A stretch of 64,000 bases of DNA from Dipetalonema caudispina (lineage: Eukaryota; Nematoda; Chromadorea; Rhabditida; Onchocercidae): the NCBI GenBank assembly GCA_013365325.1, contig JABVXV010000029.1, forward strand, positions 248,001 through 312,000, read 5' to 3'. The notes under the pieces are model-generated. The model ran no database searches. It was not told where the DNA came from and saw nothing but the letters and a program-made list of their open reading frames with translations. This document shows positions 15,001-26,019 of this stretch, one piece after another; positions within the stretch are counted from its first letter, which is position 1, and every line of letters begins with the position of its first letter. Both the position numbers and the translations under genes were made by a program.

Positions 15001-15633
15001 AACTGAAGCAAATTACCACGAGCAATGCATACTTCCTGCAATACAAGCAATTTAGTTTATTCGTTCAAGCAGTTTAAGTTTGAATATTTTTTCAAAAATC
15101 GAATTTAAACTATTTGTTGTTATTCCCTGACGATATTAGTTACTCGTTTATTATCTGTTTCCCTGTTTAGCTGATGCAACCAGATAAGTTAAATTGGTTA
15201 TTTCATATGAGGACACCTTAATCATTTTACGTAAATCAGATACAGGTACATATTACCGCTCGCATTTTGGACAGTCATTTCACTTAATTCTAATGCAGTG
15301 TTGTAGTTAAACGAACAATAAATACTATTCGACTTCATATTATTTCTTCCGCTTTTATCCTCAACATTTTCCTTATTTACTTAACCAATTACTAAGCTGT
15401 ATGGGTAGATCTTTCCTAGTAGAAACCGGAATTCATAAATAAGTTACAAGTAGAACATCTTTTTGATTTACAATATCTACAAATTCTATTTATTCGTAGC
15501 TTTGCCTAATAAAGTTCGAACTTCTAATTTAATTTCAAAATTATACCTGTTGTTTTGGTAATCCACAAAAGGATCCATGAATGGCCTGATTGATTGCTGA
15601 TGACCCTTGTAATGTTAAGTTGTACAAATACAT
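1..15633 (-). CDS. SF3B3: Splicing factor 3B subunit 3 (SAP130), 3'-partial at left edge
   Basis: SF3b-complex subunit of the U2 snRNP, a nuclear beta-propeller scaffold for branch-site recognition. Exons read from the sequence, 5' to 3': 15547-15633, 14894-15035, 14517-14687, 13783-13955, 13394-13535, 13156-13268, 12823-12960, 12278-12381, 11820-11985, 11414-11582, 10952-11103, 10639-10794, 10274-10449, 10013-10115, 9676-9798, 9231-9385, 8875-9049, 8501-8624, 8237-8327, 7835-8006, 7421-7531, 1892-1990, 1691-1804, 627-725, 48-191. All phases close, giving 1,133 residues; human SF3B3 has 1,217, so about 80 C-terminal residues lie beyond base 1. Diagnostic stretches: [10 protein letters not shown] at the N-terminus, [93 protein letters not shown]. 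The start is the first ATG after a probable trans-splice acceptor. Two introns have extra content: 1,991-7,420 hosts a receptor gene on the other strand, and 13,956-14,516 holds a possible cassette exon. DDB1 and CPSF160 share the fold but not these motifs. Confidence 0.97.
2441..2515. repeat. Imperfect tandem pair, ~37-bp unit
   Basis: Two adjacent copies of AAATAATAAAT followed by GCTGAAAAAAATACCGGTAG or GCAGGAAAAAATATCGGTAG, upstream of the nested receptor gene. Confidence 0.5.
4258..7293 (+). CDS. Class A GPCR, aminergic/muscarinic-like, nested in SF3B3 intron
   Basis: Seven-transmembrane receptor related to biogenic-amine and muscarinic receptors. Exons: 4258-4467, 4881-5230, 5502-5669, 5914-about 6093, about 6963-7293; phases close for about 412 residues. 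Seen: TM1 with [13 protein letters not shown]2 LSLAVADLM then TGMTVLPF; C96 before TM3; TM3 Asp103 (amine-binding position 3.32) in [15 protein letters not shown] (residues 119-122) in place of DRY; TM4 ending [11 protein letters not shown]5 [14 protein letters not shown]7 [15 protein letters not shown] with intact NPxxY. The Asp103 supports a cationic small-molecule ligand such as acetylcholine or an amine. Odd: TM6 reads FCRLFFS where the family has FCWLPFF, so the usual Trp and Pro are missing. The third-loop exon boundaries are the least certain: a phase-0 alternative joins 6076 to 6982. The gene is complete inside one intron of SF3B3 and transcribed against it. The exact subtype cannot be told by eye. 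Confidence 0.88.
7561..7637. repeat. Imperfect tandem pair, ~39-bp unit
   Basis: Two diverged adjacent copies sharing AGAA-TTTCAT, GATA-TACAAAT and AGTATTA/CTATTA blocks, in the SF3B3 intron 7,532-7,834. Confidence 0.5.
14378..14443 (-). other. Candidate 66-bp cassette exon of SF3B3
   Basis: Inside the SF3B3 intron between the exons ending at 14517 and starting at 13955 there is a 66-bp stretch bounded on the minus strand by a good acceptor (TTTTCATATTAG) and a consensus donor (GTAAGT). It has no stop in the required phase and length divisible by three, so inclusion would insert 22 residues ([21 protein letters not shown] plus a junction codon) between ...AILI and AVERQKLV in the first beta-propeller. 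Skipping it gives the alignment expected from human SF3B3. It is seen by sequence only; inclusion in transcripts is not demonstrated. Confidence 0.45.
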
Positions 15634-15640
15634 TGAGTTC

Positions 15641-15650
15641 TCTGATTTTT
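15641..15650 (-). promoter_or_regulatory. Probable spliced-leader trans-splice acceptor of SF3B3
   Basis: On the minus strand the sequence AAAAATCAG/AGAACTCA lies directly before the SF3B3 start codon at 15633, leaving a leader of about eight bases. An unpaired AG acceptor this close to an ATG is typical of SL trans-splicing in nematodes. Inference; the U-run is weak. Confidence 0.4.
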
Positions 15651-18585
15651 ACTTACTTTTATCTTGTACGATCTGCAATTTTTACTTGACTTGACATTTC
15701 ATAAATGATTCCATCCAATGGATTTTCTTATGAATAGAAATTATCATCACTAATGAAAAGTAAAGAAATACATAATTATGAATAATATTGTAGCAGTATG
15801 AAACAAACATTTAACCTAAACAGAATCAACAGTACATAGGTTAACCGAAAGAATGTTATGGCATTAATCGATCATGCCATTTCAAGTATATTTACTCATT
15901 ATAAACTTGAAATTAAACAATCAACTGTCCAAAGAATCCAATCAGTTCTTTTTTACCTCCCAACTCCTTCATTTCTTCATTCTACCCATAGAATGCTCTC
16001 AATCGCTGTTACAATTACCAACCACAACAATTTCACCATTCTCTCAATCTATCACAACATTATCTCTTATCATTCCACTTATCTTTACGATATCATCAAC
16101 TACACACTCTCTTTTCCTTCCTCTTCCCATGTCTAACTCCGTCTCAATATATAGCAATATTTTCCAAATTCAACAATACACTATTTCACTGTTCCCTATC
16201 GTTTTCCTAAATACAATCCCAAAATCACGGAAACTACGATTCTCTTCATCTGTCGTACTATTTCATGCATTCAATAGTTTGGGATAACTTGACGAAATCG
16301 GCAGTTGCATGCAACGGACCGTGAAATAGAAATAGTACAAAAATGTCCAAAGTCGTCTTGTAATAAAATAATTGGTGTTATGTCAGGTAAACATGAAGCC
16401 ATTTTCAGAGAAATTGCAAAAATTGTCCTTTTAGACTTTTCTTCTCTTCTCTTTTTTCCGTTTGAATTTTTCTGAATTGAAATCCTTTAAAAAAGTCATG
16501 TTATAAATGTCTGGGTAATTTATTCAAAAAGAAAAAAATGAGAAAAATGCTACTCAAAAAACTAAAACAGTAAAATAAAATCATCAAACATGTGTTTTCG
16601 GCTAACTTTAAATAAAATTATAATTATTTGATTCTTTTTTTGAAAAAAAAAAAAAAAAGTTTAAAAGAATTCCTATCGCTTAACATCAATGATATCTATC
16701 CAATTTATACATTCTCAACTGAGGTGCTTCTCATAAATGTTGCTTTACTGCCATTTCACTGAACTATCTTCAAGAATCATTTTCTTTATATACACAGTAA
16801 CAGTTATGATAGTTAATTAAAAGAACTATGATAAAAAAATGCTCATAAATTAAGTACCTTTTCACTTACATATCAATTCTCACATATGGCTGTAACGGTT
16901 CTTTTTTTTGCAGGAACAAACAAAGTGTATATCGGTGTAACAGAAAACAGTAGTTATATTATTATGCTAATAATGATAATATTCGAGTTATCTGCTCTTT
17001 TCGGGTAATTTTTAATGTTATAACTAATAGTTAAGCATGAAATGTTTTGATCAAAGTTTATAATGAGGAAGGACTTTATGATAAGTTGTTTCTATTGAAT
17101 TTATTATTTTGTTATTTTATTTTATTTGAAATGTTACTAAAAATGAAGTTATGGAGATGGAAGGAATTTTGTTTTTTGCAAGGACGTGAAGCAATCGACG
17201 AATGCTAAAATTTTTTGAACTTTAATTTTTCACAATTTCTACATTCATAACATTATCCTTTCTTCATTTGTTTCCATATCTTTTACCATCCACTTTAATG
17301 TTTCTGCTTTCTTTTCAGTTATGAAAGAAAATTTAAACTAATGGATGCAAGTTGAGAATTATTTGTCTATTGTCTTAGATACAGTGATTCATTCATATCA
17401 TCTTTGTATTCCAGAAGAGAGAGGATGAAAGATGCGATTGTTTAGTTGTATTCAGGGAAAAAAAAAAGGTTTGCAAATTTCATGAACAATTAGAATGTTA
17501 AAATAATTTGAAATTGCAACCATAAAGAATTAAAGGGAAAACAGTTATAATTATATTTTGAATTACTGTTTTCGTGTTCGATTTGATTGCACTTATAATT
17601 TCATAGGAAAATATCATCCCAACAAGTAGATTTTTTTTTTTTTCACGAAGTGCCATAAATTTTAAAATACAGTCTTGGAAAAAGCATCATTACGCATAAC
17701 TGCCTCTTGTTAAATTTTCATCCAAAAAATGGAGTTAATGTTGAAAGCTTAATAGTTCCCAAAATGGTAAAGCGAAAAAAGTTCAAAGGATGACTGGAAG
17801 AAAAATCTTCTCTGTTTTCAAGCGCCATTTCTAAGATTAAGTAAATAAGAAAATGGATTGACAAATCATTCGTCTCATGTATTATTCGTAGAATGTGGAA
17901 TAGTATTTTCTGCCTTCCTTTATCATATAATACTTCAACCTTCTTCGCAATGTAAGCCAAATTTTTAAGCATATAATGTCCACTTCAAACATTACCTGAA
18001 GGGAGAATTGTTGAAATAAAATATTCAGACTTCATCTTATGCGTTATAAATATATTATTATCGTAAAAGTTTTTAATGCGATATAATGTGATTAAAGGCA
18101 AAATTCAATAACATTTCTATATTGAAGTATTATATACCTTGTTATGGTTACAGATTTACTACCATCATCCAATTTAAAGTATTTATATATATACGAATTT
18201 TAATCAAATTTTTGAAAACACAAAACTTGTATAATAGGAATCCACGATTTTCATAACAACATAATACTTGTTTTTTTTTTTTTCTTTTTCTTTTTTTTTT
18301 TTTGTTATTGTTGCTATAAATTGTTAGGGTGTAAATTGTGCTTTTATGTACAGAATCATCATATATGCATAGAATACAGTGAAGGACTGGTTCTTGACAT
18401 TGAGGTAATGTTTATTATATACAGTTTGAACAATATCAGGTGCTCTCTCTTTTCATAGTCAGTCAAAGCCAATTTATCTTCTCATCGAACTTCTTTTCAT
18501 ACCTGTTTTACAAATACCACAGTTAATATAATTTATATTTGTTATAACTAACCGTCATTTGTTTGAAAATCCGATTTTCAACTTT

Positions 18586-18850
18586 TTAAAATTTTTTAAA
18601 TCTTACCAAATCTTGCTCAAATAATTGTTGACAACGTTTGGGTGACATCGACATATTCTTGAAAGTTTCCGGGATTGGAAGGATATTATTGCTTATTGAC
18701 TAACGAAGATCAGTCACGTTGAACCACTCGTAGATTAGCAAACGCGCAAGGCAAGCGGTATACTTTCACAGTTGGCATAGAGACTTTTTGAATGATTTTG
18801 TAAGCAATCGAATCCGGCATGTAATTATGTTGCAAGTAATGAAACTGCAT
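18586..18850 (-). CDS. Candidate small two-exon gene, unknown function
   Basis: Not recognised. On the minus strand TATTCAG at 18,857-18,863 precedes TTGTCTA and an ATG at 18,850, like a trans-splice site. Exon 1 (18764-18850, 29 codons) starts MQFHYLQHNYMPDS and ends at a GTATAC donor; a 64-bp intron ends in TTCGTTAG; exon 2 (18586-18699) reads SISNNILPIPETFKN and MSPKRCQQLFEQDL before a TAA. Joined in phase this gives 66 residues. Without splicing, the first frame runs to TGA at 18710 (46 residues, ending ANLRVVQRD). Base composition is clearly richer in G+C than the flanks, including the putative intron, which argues that at least part is expressed or conserved. It may be a small protein, a stray exon or a non-coding RNA. 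Confidence 0.25.
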
Positions 18851-19075
18851 TAGACAACTGAATAGTTTTTAAAATTAAAATATAAGCTTCTAGAAGGAAT
18901 TTAAACCGAAAAAATTCTTATACGCTTGAACGAAATTTTTTTTAGATTTAATATTAATCCTTTTGGAAATTCAAATTTATTGACAAAAAACTTTCCAACG
19001 GTCGTTTTAATTAGCAATTTTTAGCCAGATACTATCAATGCTCGTTTTTTCGAAATTATTTATTCCATTTGAGGT

Positions 19076-19115
19076 AAATCCAACAAACCTTTTTTCCGCA
19101 ACATTTGTTGGATTT
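19076..19115. repeat. 12-bp perfect inverted repeat, 16-nt loop
   Basis: AAATCCAACAAA at 19076-19087 is the exact reverse complement of TTTGTTGGATTT at 19104-19115. Could form a hairpin on either strand. Confidence 0.7.
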
Positions 19116-19813
19116 GCCAGGATATCAAATCAAATATCAAAGATGAAGAAAGGGAACCTAAATGAATTTTTCATTCATTCCCACCAGCCAACTCGTCCCC
19201 AGCATTTGTTTTATCTTCTTTTTTATCTCTTTACCTGACTTATTCAAGGAAATTTCTTGATGTTTACGAAAACGTAACGGAGGAAATGCCATAGGTAAAT
19301 AACTTGACGGAATTTTCATGGAACCAATTTTTGTAAAGTAATTGAAGTTATTATCAAAATATTGTTTTTTTAACGTTCTTTAGTATTCTCGTCATGTTTA
19401 CTAGAGAAATTGAATGTATGGAAAGTAGAGACGATAAGGATCAGGTGATAATTAAACTATAAGCATAAAGATCATCCGATCAAATCAGCAGATACGACTA
19501 GAATGTACCAAAACTCTTTTACAGTATAGCCATTTTTTGAGCTACTCGAAAAACGAGGAGCTGTTGGTACATTTTAACTATCAATAATCTAATGAAATAA
19601 TTTGGTGGCAGGGAATTGAGGAATGGTAATACATAATGACACGACATACTAACTTCTCAGACAATATTGATTATATCCAAACTTTCGAAATTACTTTTAA
19701 ATCCAAAAATTTAGTGAAATATTAGAAAATAGAAATATAAATTAACATGATTGTTCTGTCGTTACATTATTTTGACCTTCTACTTGCATATTTTTAGAGA
19801 ATAAGAACAACTG

Positions 19814-20763
19814 ATGTCATCAAATATGACAATACCTGCTGTAACACATTTATTTGCAAATGCCGTACCGTTCATTGTTGAAAACTTTCGTAATAAACGA
19901 CAATTATGGCATGACTATGAATACGATAACTATTATGGATATGGATAGTGTGTTTGCAAATAATTTATATCAGTATCAATTATTTGTAGAGAAGAAACAA
20001 GTTATTAAATTTATATTATTGAAAAAGATATATGTAATAACTAAACCATTTTCCCATCATGTTTTATTCCTTTTTTATATTGTCTTAATTCGAAATTTCC
20101 GCTTCATTTTTCCTCAGTAAATAAAATGTCTTTTTGTTGCAAGAGGAAATTTAAGTTATAACTTTTCAATGCATTTTATTCAATATTTTTAGAAAAATTC
20201 ATATTTTCAGCCAATGGAGCCGAATAATCCTCAGTATCCTGATGTTAACAGCATTGTTCCTATGTTGCTTGGTACCTTGTATATGTGCACTTGGGATTTG
20301 GTTCGCTGGCTGGTTTGGATTACGTAATCAGGCTGTCAATAAAAGTAGTAGTAGTTTCCCAATTGCTACAAATGCCTATACACAACAGCAGCAACCCATT
20401 GCACCGCAAGCAACCACAGTACCACAAAGTAAGTACTATGTTTGAGATTACTTCATATAAGCTGCACTGAAAGTTAATTTAGCGACGAGATATTTTAAAA
20501 AGCATAAATTAAGCGGTTTTCTCGTAAATTTGACAAACGAAATTTTGTAAAACTTAGTAAATTTTGATCAAACTCCTCCGTTCTCGTTAGACTTTCGAAA
20601 TCATGCTAGAAAAATAGTTCCAGATTCCATGCCAGGAGATTCTCGAGAACATGTGGATGCCTATATTTATGAGGAAAAACGTAGTGACCGTTACTACCAT
20701 CGACCTCCATCACCACGTCTACACGATGATTATCGACGACATTTCACATCTTCTAGACTATAA
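19814..20763 (+). CDS. Small single-pass membrane protein, unknown function
   Basis: Not recognised as a named family. Exons 19814-19947, 20211-20428 and 20558-20763 join in phase (junction codons TA/C and A/TA) to 185 residues. Upstream, TATTTTTAG at 19,789-19,797 followed by a 16-base leader looks like a spliced-leader acceptor, and an in-frame stop lies in that leader, supporting the ATG at 19814. Residues 30-45 are Tyr-rich (RQLWHDYEYDNYYGYGY across the first junction). One hydrophobic segment spans about 50-80 and carries a Cys cluster, LFLCCLVPCICALGIW. The tail after about 85 has a Ser run, a Gln/Pro-rich stretch with a QQQQ run, then a basic, Arg/Tyr/Pro-rich end (SDRYYHRPPSPRL...SSRL). 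No cleavable signal peptide is evident, so the orientation is uncertain. Additional 5' exons cannot be excluded. Converges with citrate synthase. Confidence 0.7.
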
Positions 20764-22094
20764 CACATAAATTTGCTTATTCCTGATCTTTGAGATCCTC
20801 ATTTGCTCTATCTTTTAAATCTTCACGAAAAATTCCGCAAAGGAAATTTCAAAACTGAAACTGCACAATTATCCACATAATATGTACTCGCTCACTTTCG
20901 TTTACTCCATAAACTTTTGGTCATCACTTGATTTCGAATGGATTTTTTTCAAGGACAAGCATGACAATCTGGCACATGCACAGACGCCTCGAAGCCCATG
21001 AATTCCAGTTTATGCATTTGTTTATCACGTATTAATCTATTTTAATGAAACATGTGGATAACAATAATTGCTTCATGTATGAACATATTTTTCCTTTAGA
21101 TAAATAAGCAAAAAACAGCATTTTTCGAATGAGGTAATGCATAACGTTACACAAGACTTGATACTGTATTAAAAAAAAAAGCTTCTCTTAGCTTACTGGA
21201 TAATTCTTAATATTTAGAAAGGAAGTGGAAATAAAAAGCATAAACAAAACAAATTCGAATACTCTGTTCCTTTTAAATAGCATAGAGTGCAACGGCGCTT
21301 TGACGAAAATGAAACAGTAATACAGTTTTGAATACTTTAAAAAATCAGCCGATATTGCCTATCTATAACACTCTTTTTCACGGCCATCAATAAATAGTTT
21401 GCTAAAATATCATCGTAATTTCTAATGTAATATAGACATAAGAAATTAGGGAAATCCAGAGTTTTTCCGGAAAAGGCATTAACATCTCAAAATCCGCTAT
21501 GAACAAAGTATACTACCTCCCTTATTCTCTTCGGACGTCTTGACGTCTTTTTCCTTAAATTTTTGCTTGATTCTGGTGCAGTTCATTTGGACTGCCATAA
21601 TTAACAAATGAAAATGCAGAAATTTTCCTGGTTGGATTTTCGTCTAAAATTATAGTGGGACCCTAAAGCTTTTTGTTTCTGGAAAAGTTTGAACTTATAA
21701 AACGTTTCTGAAACGTTTCCAAAAACATAACTTTTAATTTTTAGTAATCAATGTTTCCAATAGTTCCAAAATGAAATAAAAGGTAACCAAAGTTTTCCGA
21801 ATACAATGAATTCGGAAGGATCATCAAGTAGAATGCTTCATTATCTTATTCTTAAGATAGATGAGAATTTATTGGCTCAGAAACTCCTAAAAATTCAGCT
21901 TTCATTTTTTCGGTGAAAGATATTTAAGGCGCTGATAAGAACTGTGCAAGCGAAATAAGAAGTCAATACAAAAGCGGTTGTTAGAGATAATAACTGCTAC
22001 TTGGTTAATATTAATTTTAGGCAGAAATACAGAAAGTTCCGTGTCAAATTCAAGGAAATGTACAGCGACTTTTTTTTCCTACTTCTTTTCTCCT
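20764..22094. other. Convergent 3' intergenic region
   Basis: 1.3 kb between the 3' ends of the small membrane gene and citrate synthase. Contains AATAAA-like signals for the plus-strand gene near 21,230 and a 19-bp palindrome (AAACGTTTC-T-GAAACGTTT) at 21,700-21,718. No gene seen. Confidence 0.6.
21700..21718. repeat. 19-bp perfect palindrome
   Basis: AAACGTTTC, one T, GAAACGTTT. A compact two-fold symmetric site in the convergent intergenic region. Confidence 0.6.
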
Positions 22095-25000
22095 TCATTT
22101 TGTATCAACCAATTTCATCAGGCCGTCGGTTGAATGAGATTTGGGACGTTCCAATGGAAGGCCCATAGCACGAGACCATATCATTTGCGATAAACAGCCG
22201 AGTGCGCGTGACACACCAAAAAGTACCGTATAGAAGGACATCTCTTTCATACCATAATATTGGAGTAGCACTCCAGAATGTGCATCAACATTGGGCCATG
22301 GATTCTTAGCCTGGAATGAGTTATGTTAATTCACATTTAATGTATTTGTTCCAAAATATATGACCGATTAAATTATTTTAATGATTCCTTCTAAATCATC
22401 CGAGAATCATCATAACATATCGAAGGATCCTTACACCACCAACTAAGTCCAGAAAAATTTTCCATTCCACACACACAATTCTCCAAAAAGTTAGGTTACA
22501 AATTTCCCAACTTTTCATAATTATATCACACCTTTCCTTGCTTCAAAAGGATATCAGGCGTAAATTCGTAAAGCTTTGAAACAAGATGGAACATTGGGTC
22601 CTTCGGTAGATGTTTCATGGCAAACTCCCGCTGACAGACGTATCGTGGGTCCGTTTTACGCAACACAGCATGACCATAACCTGGTACTACCTGAAACAAC
22701 AATGTTAAAATTCGAAATATTACTAAAACCTGATATTATTAATTTATAGTACTAGGAACTTTCGGTACTATCTCAAAGATTTATTATGTTAAAATTTCAC
22801 CTGCCCACTCTTCAAATGACTCCATATCCAGTCACACAACTGCTGATCAGTGTAATTATCGCCTAATTCTTTTCTGCACTTTGTTAAGAACACCAGCACC
22901 TAAAGTAAAGAAAACAGTAATTTATGGACAAAACGAAATGAAAAATCCGATCGGGATCATCTACGGTTTTACAAACAATATTGCTTAAGAAGTGACTGAC
23001 CGGAATGTTTGTCAGTTAGAGAAAATAATAGAAAGACATAATGGGGGTTATTTATTAAATATAAAGCCATACGGTATAGGGGAATATTGACGAAGTAAGT
23101 AAATCAAAGCGATAATTAATTAACTCATCCACCACAGGTAATTAGTAACTAAAAATGAACCTCTTGATTAGCCAGACCATGCAGCGGTCCGGCAAGCCCA
23201 GCCATAGCGGCAGAGAATGATAGATACGGATCTGATAAAGCAGAGCTGACTAAATGCGACGTATGTGCAGAAACGTTACCGCCTTCATGATCGCTATGGA
23301 TTGTGAGATAGAGGCGCATAAGTTCTGTGAACTTTGGATCCTTGAAACCAAGCATTGATGTAAAATTGGCAGACCAATCATTTGATGAGTTAACCACACT
23401 TGCTAATGTACCTAAAACTGTCAAACTTGATTTTCCAAAAAACTTCAAAAATTCATAGGTTAATCTTTCCTGTAAATCAGTGAATACATAAACGTAAATT
23501 TTCCCAAGAAATTGATTGAATTTCGCATGTAATATAACGAAGCAAATAAATTCTATACTTTATTTCCCACAAAATGGCGGGAACTACGGTCGATTTTAAG
23601 ATAAAGTTAGCATACTATTATATGCTAGCAGTCTTTTAAAAGTAAATGATTTGAACAAATGAACTTCATTTAAGTTATCCAAAAAACTTATCATCTTTGT
23701 ACAAATTTCGGTAAATAAGTGCAGCAATTGTAGGTAATTTTGCGAGAAGTCTCATAGCATCATCGTATACAAACTCCCAATACTTTGTTTTTTGTACTCC
23801 ATCACTATAAGCCTAGAAAAATGTTCACTGCTAACAAAACCAAACTTTATCTATTGCAGGAGCAACTGTCTTTTACAATAACTCACAAGCAGGAAAGTAA
23901 TGTGACACCTGCTTTAATCACTCCGCCTGTATTCTGAATCATAGATTCCGTGTTTCTCTTGCTATGAATTCACATCATTATCGTTTTGTATAAATCAATC
24001 CTGTACATACAAAGTTCTCTTCAGTTGTTTCATAACTACAAATATCCAGCTTCTTAAGTTAACCGTAAGAGTATTTAAATCCACCGAAATAAATTTGCAT
24101 TCAAACACAAATTCTGTTAACAATTTTTGCCAATACGTACTTTGGCAAATTTACTTTCACAGTTAAGAGCAGCGATAGCTGAAACAAACTGTGCCATAGG
24201 ATGCAAATTGTTCGGGAAGTTACAGATCATTTGTTCGACATGCTTCGGTATATCCGCATGAGCAGCCCATTCCTTGCTGAAATTATTAAAAAAAATTTCG
24301 AAAATTCCGTTAAATCCGGAATTGGAGTGTGGAAGAATTTTAGTATCAGTGAATAAGTGAACCGAAATATTTGCCCCTAATATTCTGTGCTCTCTTTTTA
24401 CTTTTAACTAAGTTTTCTGTCAAGACACTCGTGTACAATGCAACAAAAGCAAGAAAAAGAAAAGGTCACAAACTGTTGAACTTCGTAAAATTACTGAAGT
24501 GTCGCTGTGGAAAAAAAAGCTGGATTTTTAAACTACGGATACTTACTAAGTAAGTATATAACGAACCTACCGAAAATGCCTGCGTATTCCGATCTTAATT
24601 ATCCATGATAATGACAGCATGTAATTTTATTTCATGAGAAATTTTTAAATATTAAATTTGATTAATTCAGTTGTAGTGTAGTTTTCACAAATATTAGAAC
24701 TGTTTTAAATCACCTTTAAGGAATTAAAAATTGATAACACTAACGGAAATACCTGACTGCTGTAGTTTGTGCTTCATTCGGAATATCACCAGTGCATAAC
24801 AACCACCAAATCCCCTCTGGCAATGGTTCCTCACCTCCTTTTGCCTTAGGCAACATTTTCTGGCAATCCGGTATGGAATAACCACGAAAGCGTATACCTT
24901 CTACTGGATCTAGCACGGATGTCTCAGTTACTAATGCCTGGAAATTGATTTCATCGAAGTTTCGTTCTGAAGAAGTTCCTTTTTTGGGAATTTCTATGAA

Positions 25001-26019
25001 CTGCAATACTTTCATAACAAATGCTACTGCTTTTTTGAGATTCTAGTGCTTCATAATTACTGATATATCGTATTATTTATTTGCAAACTGTTAGTAAACT
25101 GTAACTTTTAACGGAATAAAAAAGACAGAATGAAATGTAGCTGCAAAAATCGTCTTTACTTTCCTTAGTTACGACGCCACCCTAATTTGCATATAAATGA
25201 TAACCGACACTTATAAATTTATATTTCAGAAATAACGTGATATCAGTTTCCTCTACAAAACACTTAGCTAAAATATAAATTAAAAAAAGAACCTTCAAAG
25301 TCCGCATCCCACCATAAAGCATATCTACAGTTACATTTTGAATTACTGTTGCACCATGTTGTTTTCGAAATTCTCGAACTTTCTCGTTATGAATTGGGAT
25401 TTTTTGGGCAAGTGCCTGAAGTAATCAGGCGAAGTAAAATTCAGAAAAATTGATCATTTTCAAATACGTATTTTGCAAAGTTTTTTTTGGAAATTTTAAT
25501 AGAAAAAGCCAAAATTATTGAGCTGCCAATGGTATGCCTTTTCATCAGTAATTCTGATTTGGTAGAATTGCTTTTGTTTCGATGGTTCCAGTGAAGAAAG
25601 ATAGCTTGATAGGAAATATCAATGACACTCCTTGAATCTAGTATTTGGATAAATAATTTAGATTCGTTAATTGCAAATACTAACCTCTTTGAGGTTTGTT
25701 GTTGAAGCTGCTGTTGAGTATTGAAAGCATGCTGTCAAACTCTGCAGTAACTGAAAATGAATTAATTAAATTCTCAGAAATCAAGAACTTTATCGAAGAC
25801 AAAATATATTCTTTCTTTTGGTAATGTAGAACGTATGATCGTACCAATGGTCCCCAAAAATATAATAAAAAAAAGTTTATCCATGAGATCATGAACATTT
25901 CTCTGTAAGCATGCAGTAAGGAATACTAAATTAATTTTAATGATATGTAACTGATTAAAATCAATACGTACTTTTAAATGGAACTTCGAACAAACACGAA
26001 TTTTCGAGGTAAGAGCCAT
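22095..26019 (-). CDS. cts-1: Citrate synthase, mitochondrial
   Basis: Condenses acetyl-CoA with oxaloacetate to citrate, the entry step of the TCA cycle, in the mitochondrial matrix. Exons 5' to 3': 25972-26019, 25685-25741, 25293-25415, 24753-24937, 24141-24276, 23688-23812, 23161-23398, 22801-22899, 22532-22690, 22095-22310; phases close for 461 residues (human 466). The first 16 residues, [16 protein letters not shown], are basic without acids, a matrix-targeting presequence, then ...[11 protein letters not shown] as in animal enzymes. Landmarks: [77 protein letters not shown]. Catalytic residues are present: His298 ([10 protein letters not shown]), His344 ([15 protein letters not shown]), Asp399 (NVDAHSG). 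The acceptor of the seventh exon (23398) is weak and was chosen because only it keeps the phase; a few residues there may be wrong. A single complete gene with no close neighbour upstream. Confidence 0.98.

Larger units (their letters stand above)
15651..19813. other. Intergenic region between SF3B3 and the small membrane gene
   Basis: 4.2 kb between divergently transcribed genes, so it should hold both promoters. 15,900-16,290 is G-poor and rich in C, T and A on the plus strand, which keeps two frames open without codon-like structure. Exon-like stretches with good splice signals occur at 16,914-17,004 and 18,328-18,404 (plus), but they cannot be joined in phase. A minus-strand two-exon candidate lies at 18,586-18,850. 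A long T tract sits at 18,271-18,303 and a 12-bp inverted repeat at 19,076-19,115. No other gene is supported. Confidence 0.6.

Noticed and set aside
1..15633. DDB1 or CPSF160 identity for the large beta-propeller gene
   Set aside because: The diagnostic segments ([34 protein letters not shown]) are those of SF3B3.
15858..16287. Two long overlapping plus-strand frames (92 and 137 codons)
   Set aside because: Both come from a G-poor tract that lacks stop codons; the translations are low-complexity Ser/Leu/Ile/Thr without domain-like structure.
22095..26019. 2-methylcitrate synthase instead of citrate synthase
   Set aside because: The sequence aligns along its length with animal mitochondrial citrate synthases, including the presequence end and the C-terminal [12 protein letters not shown].
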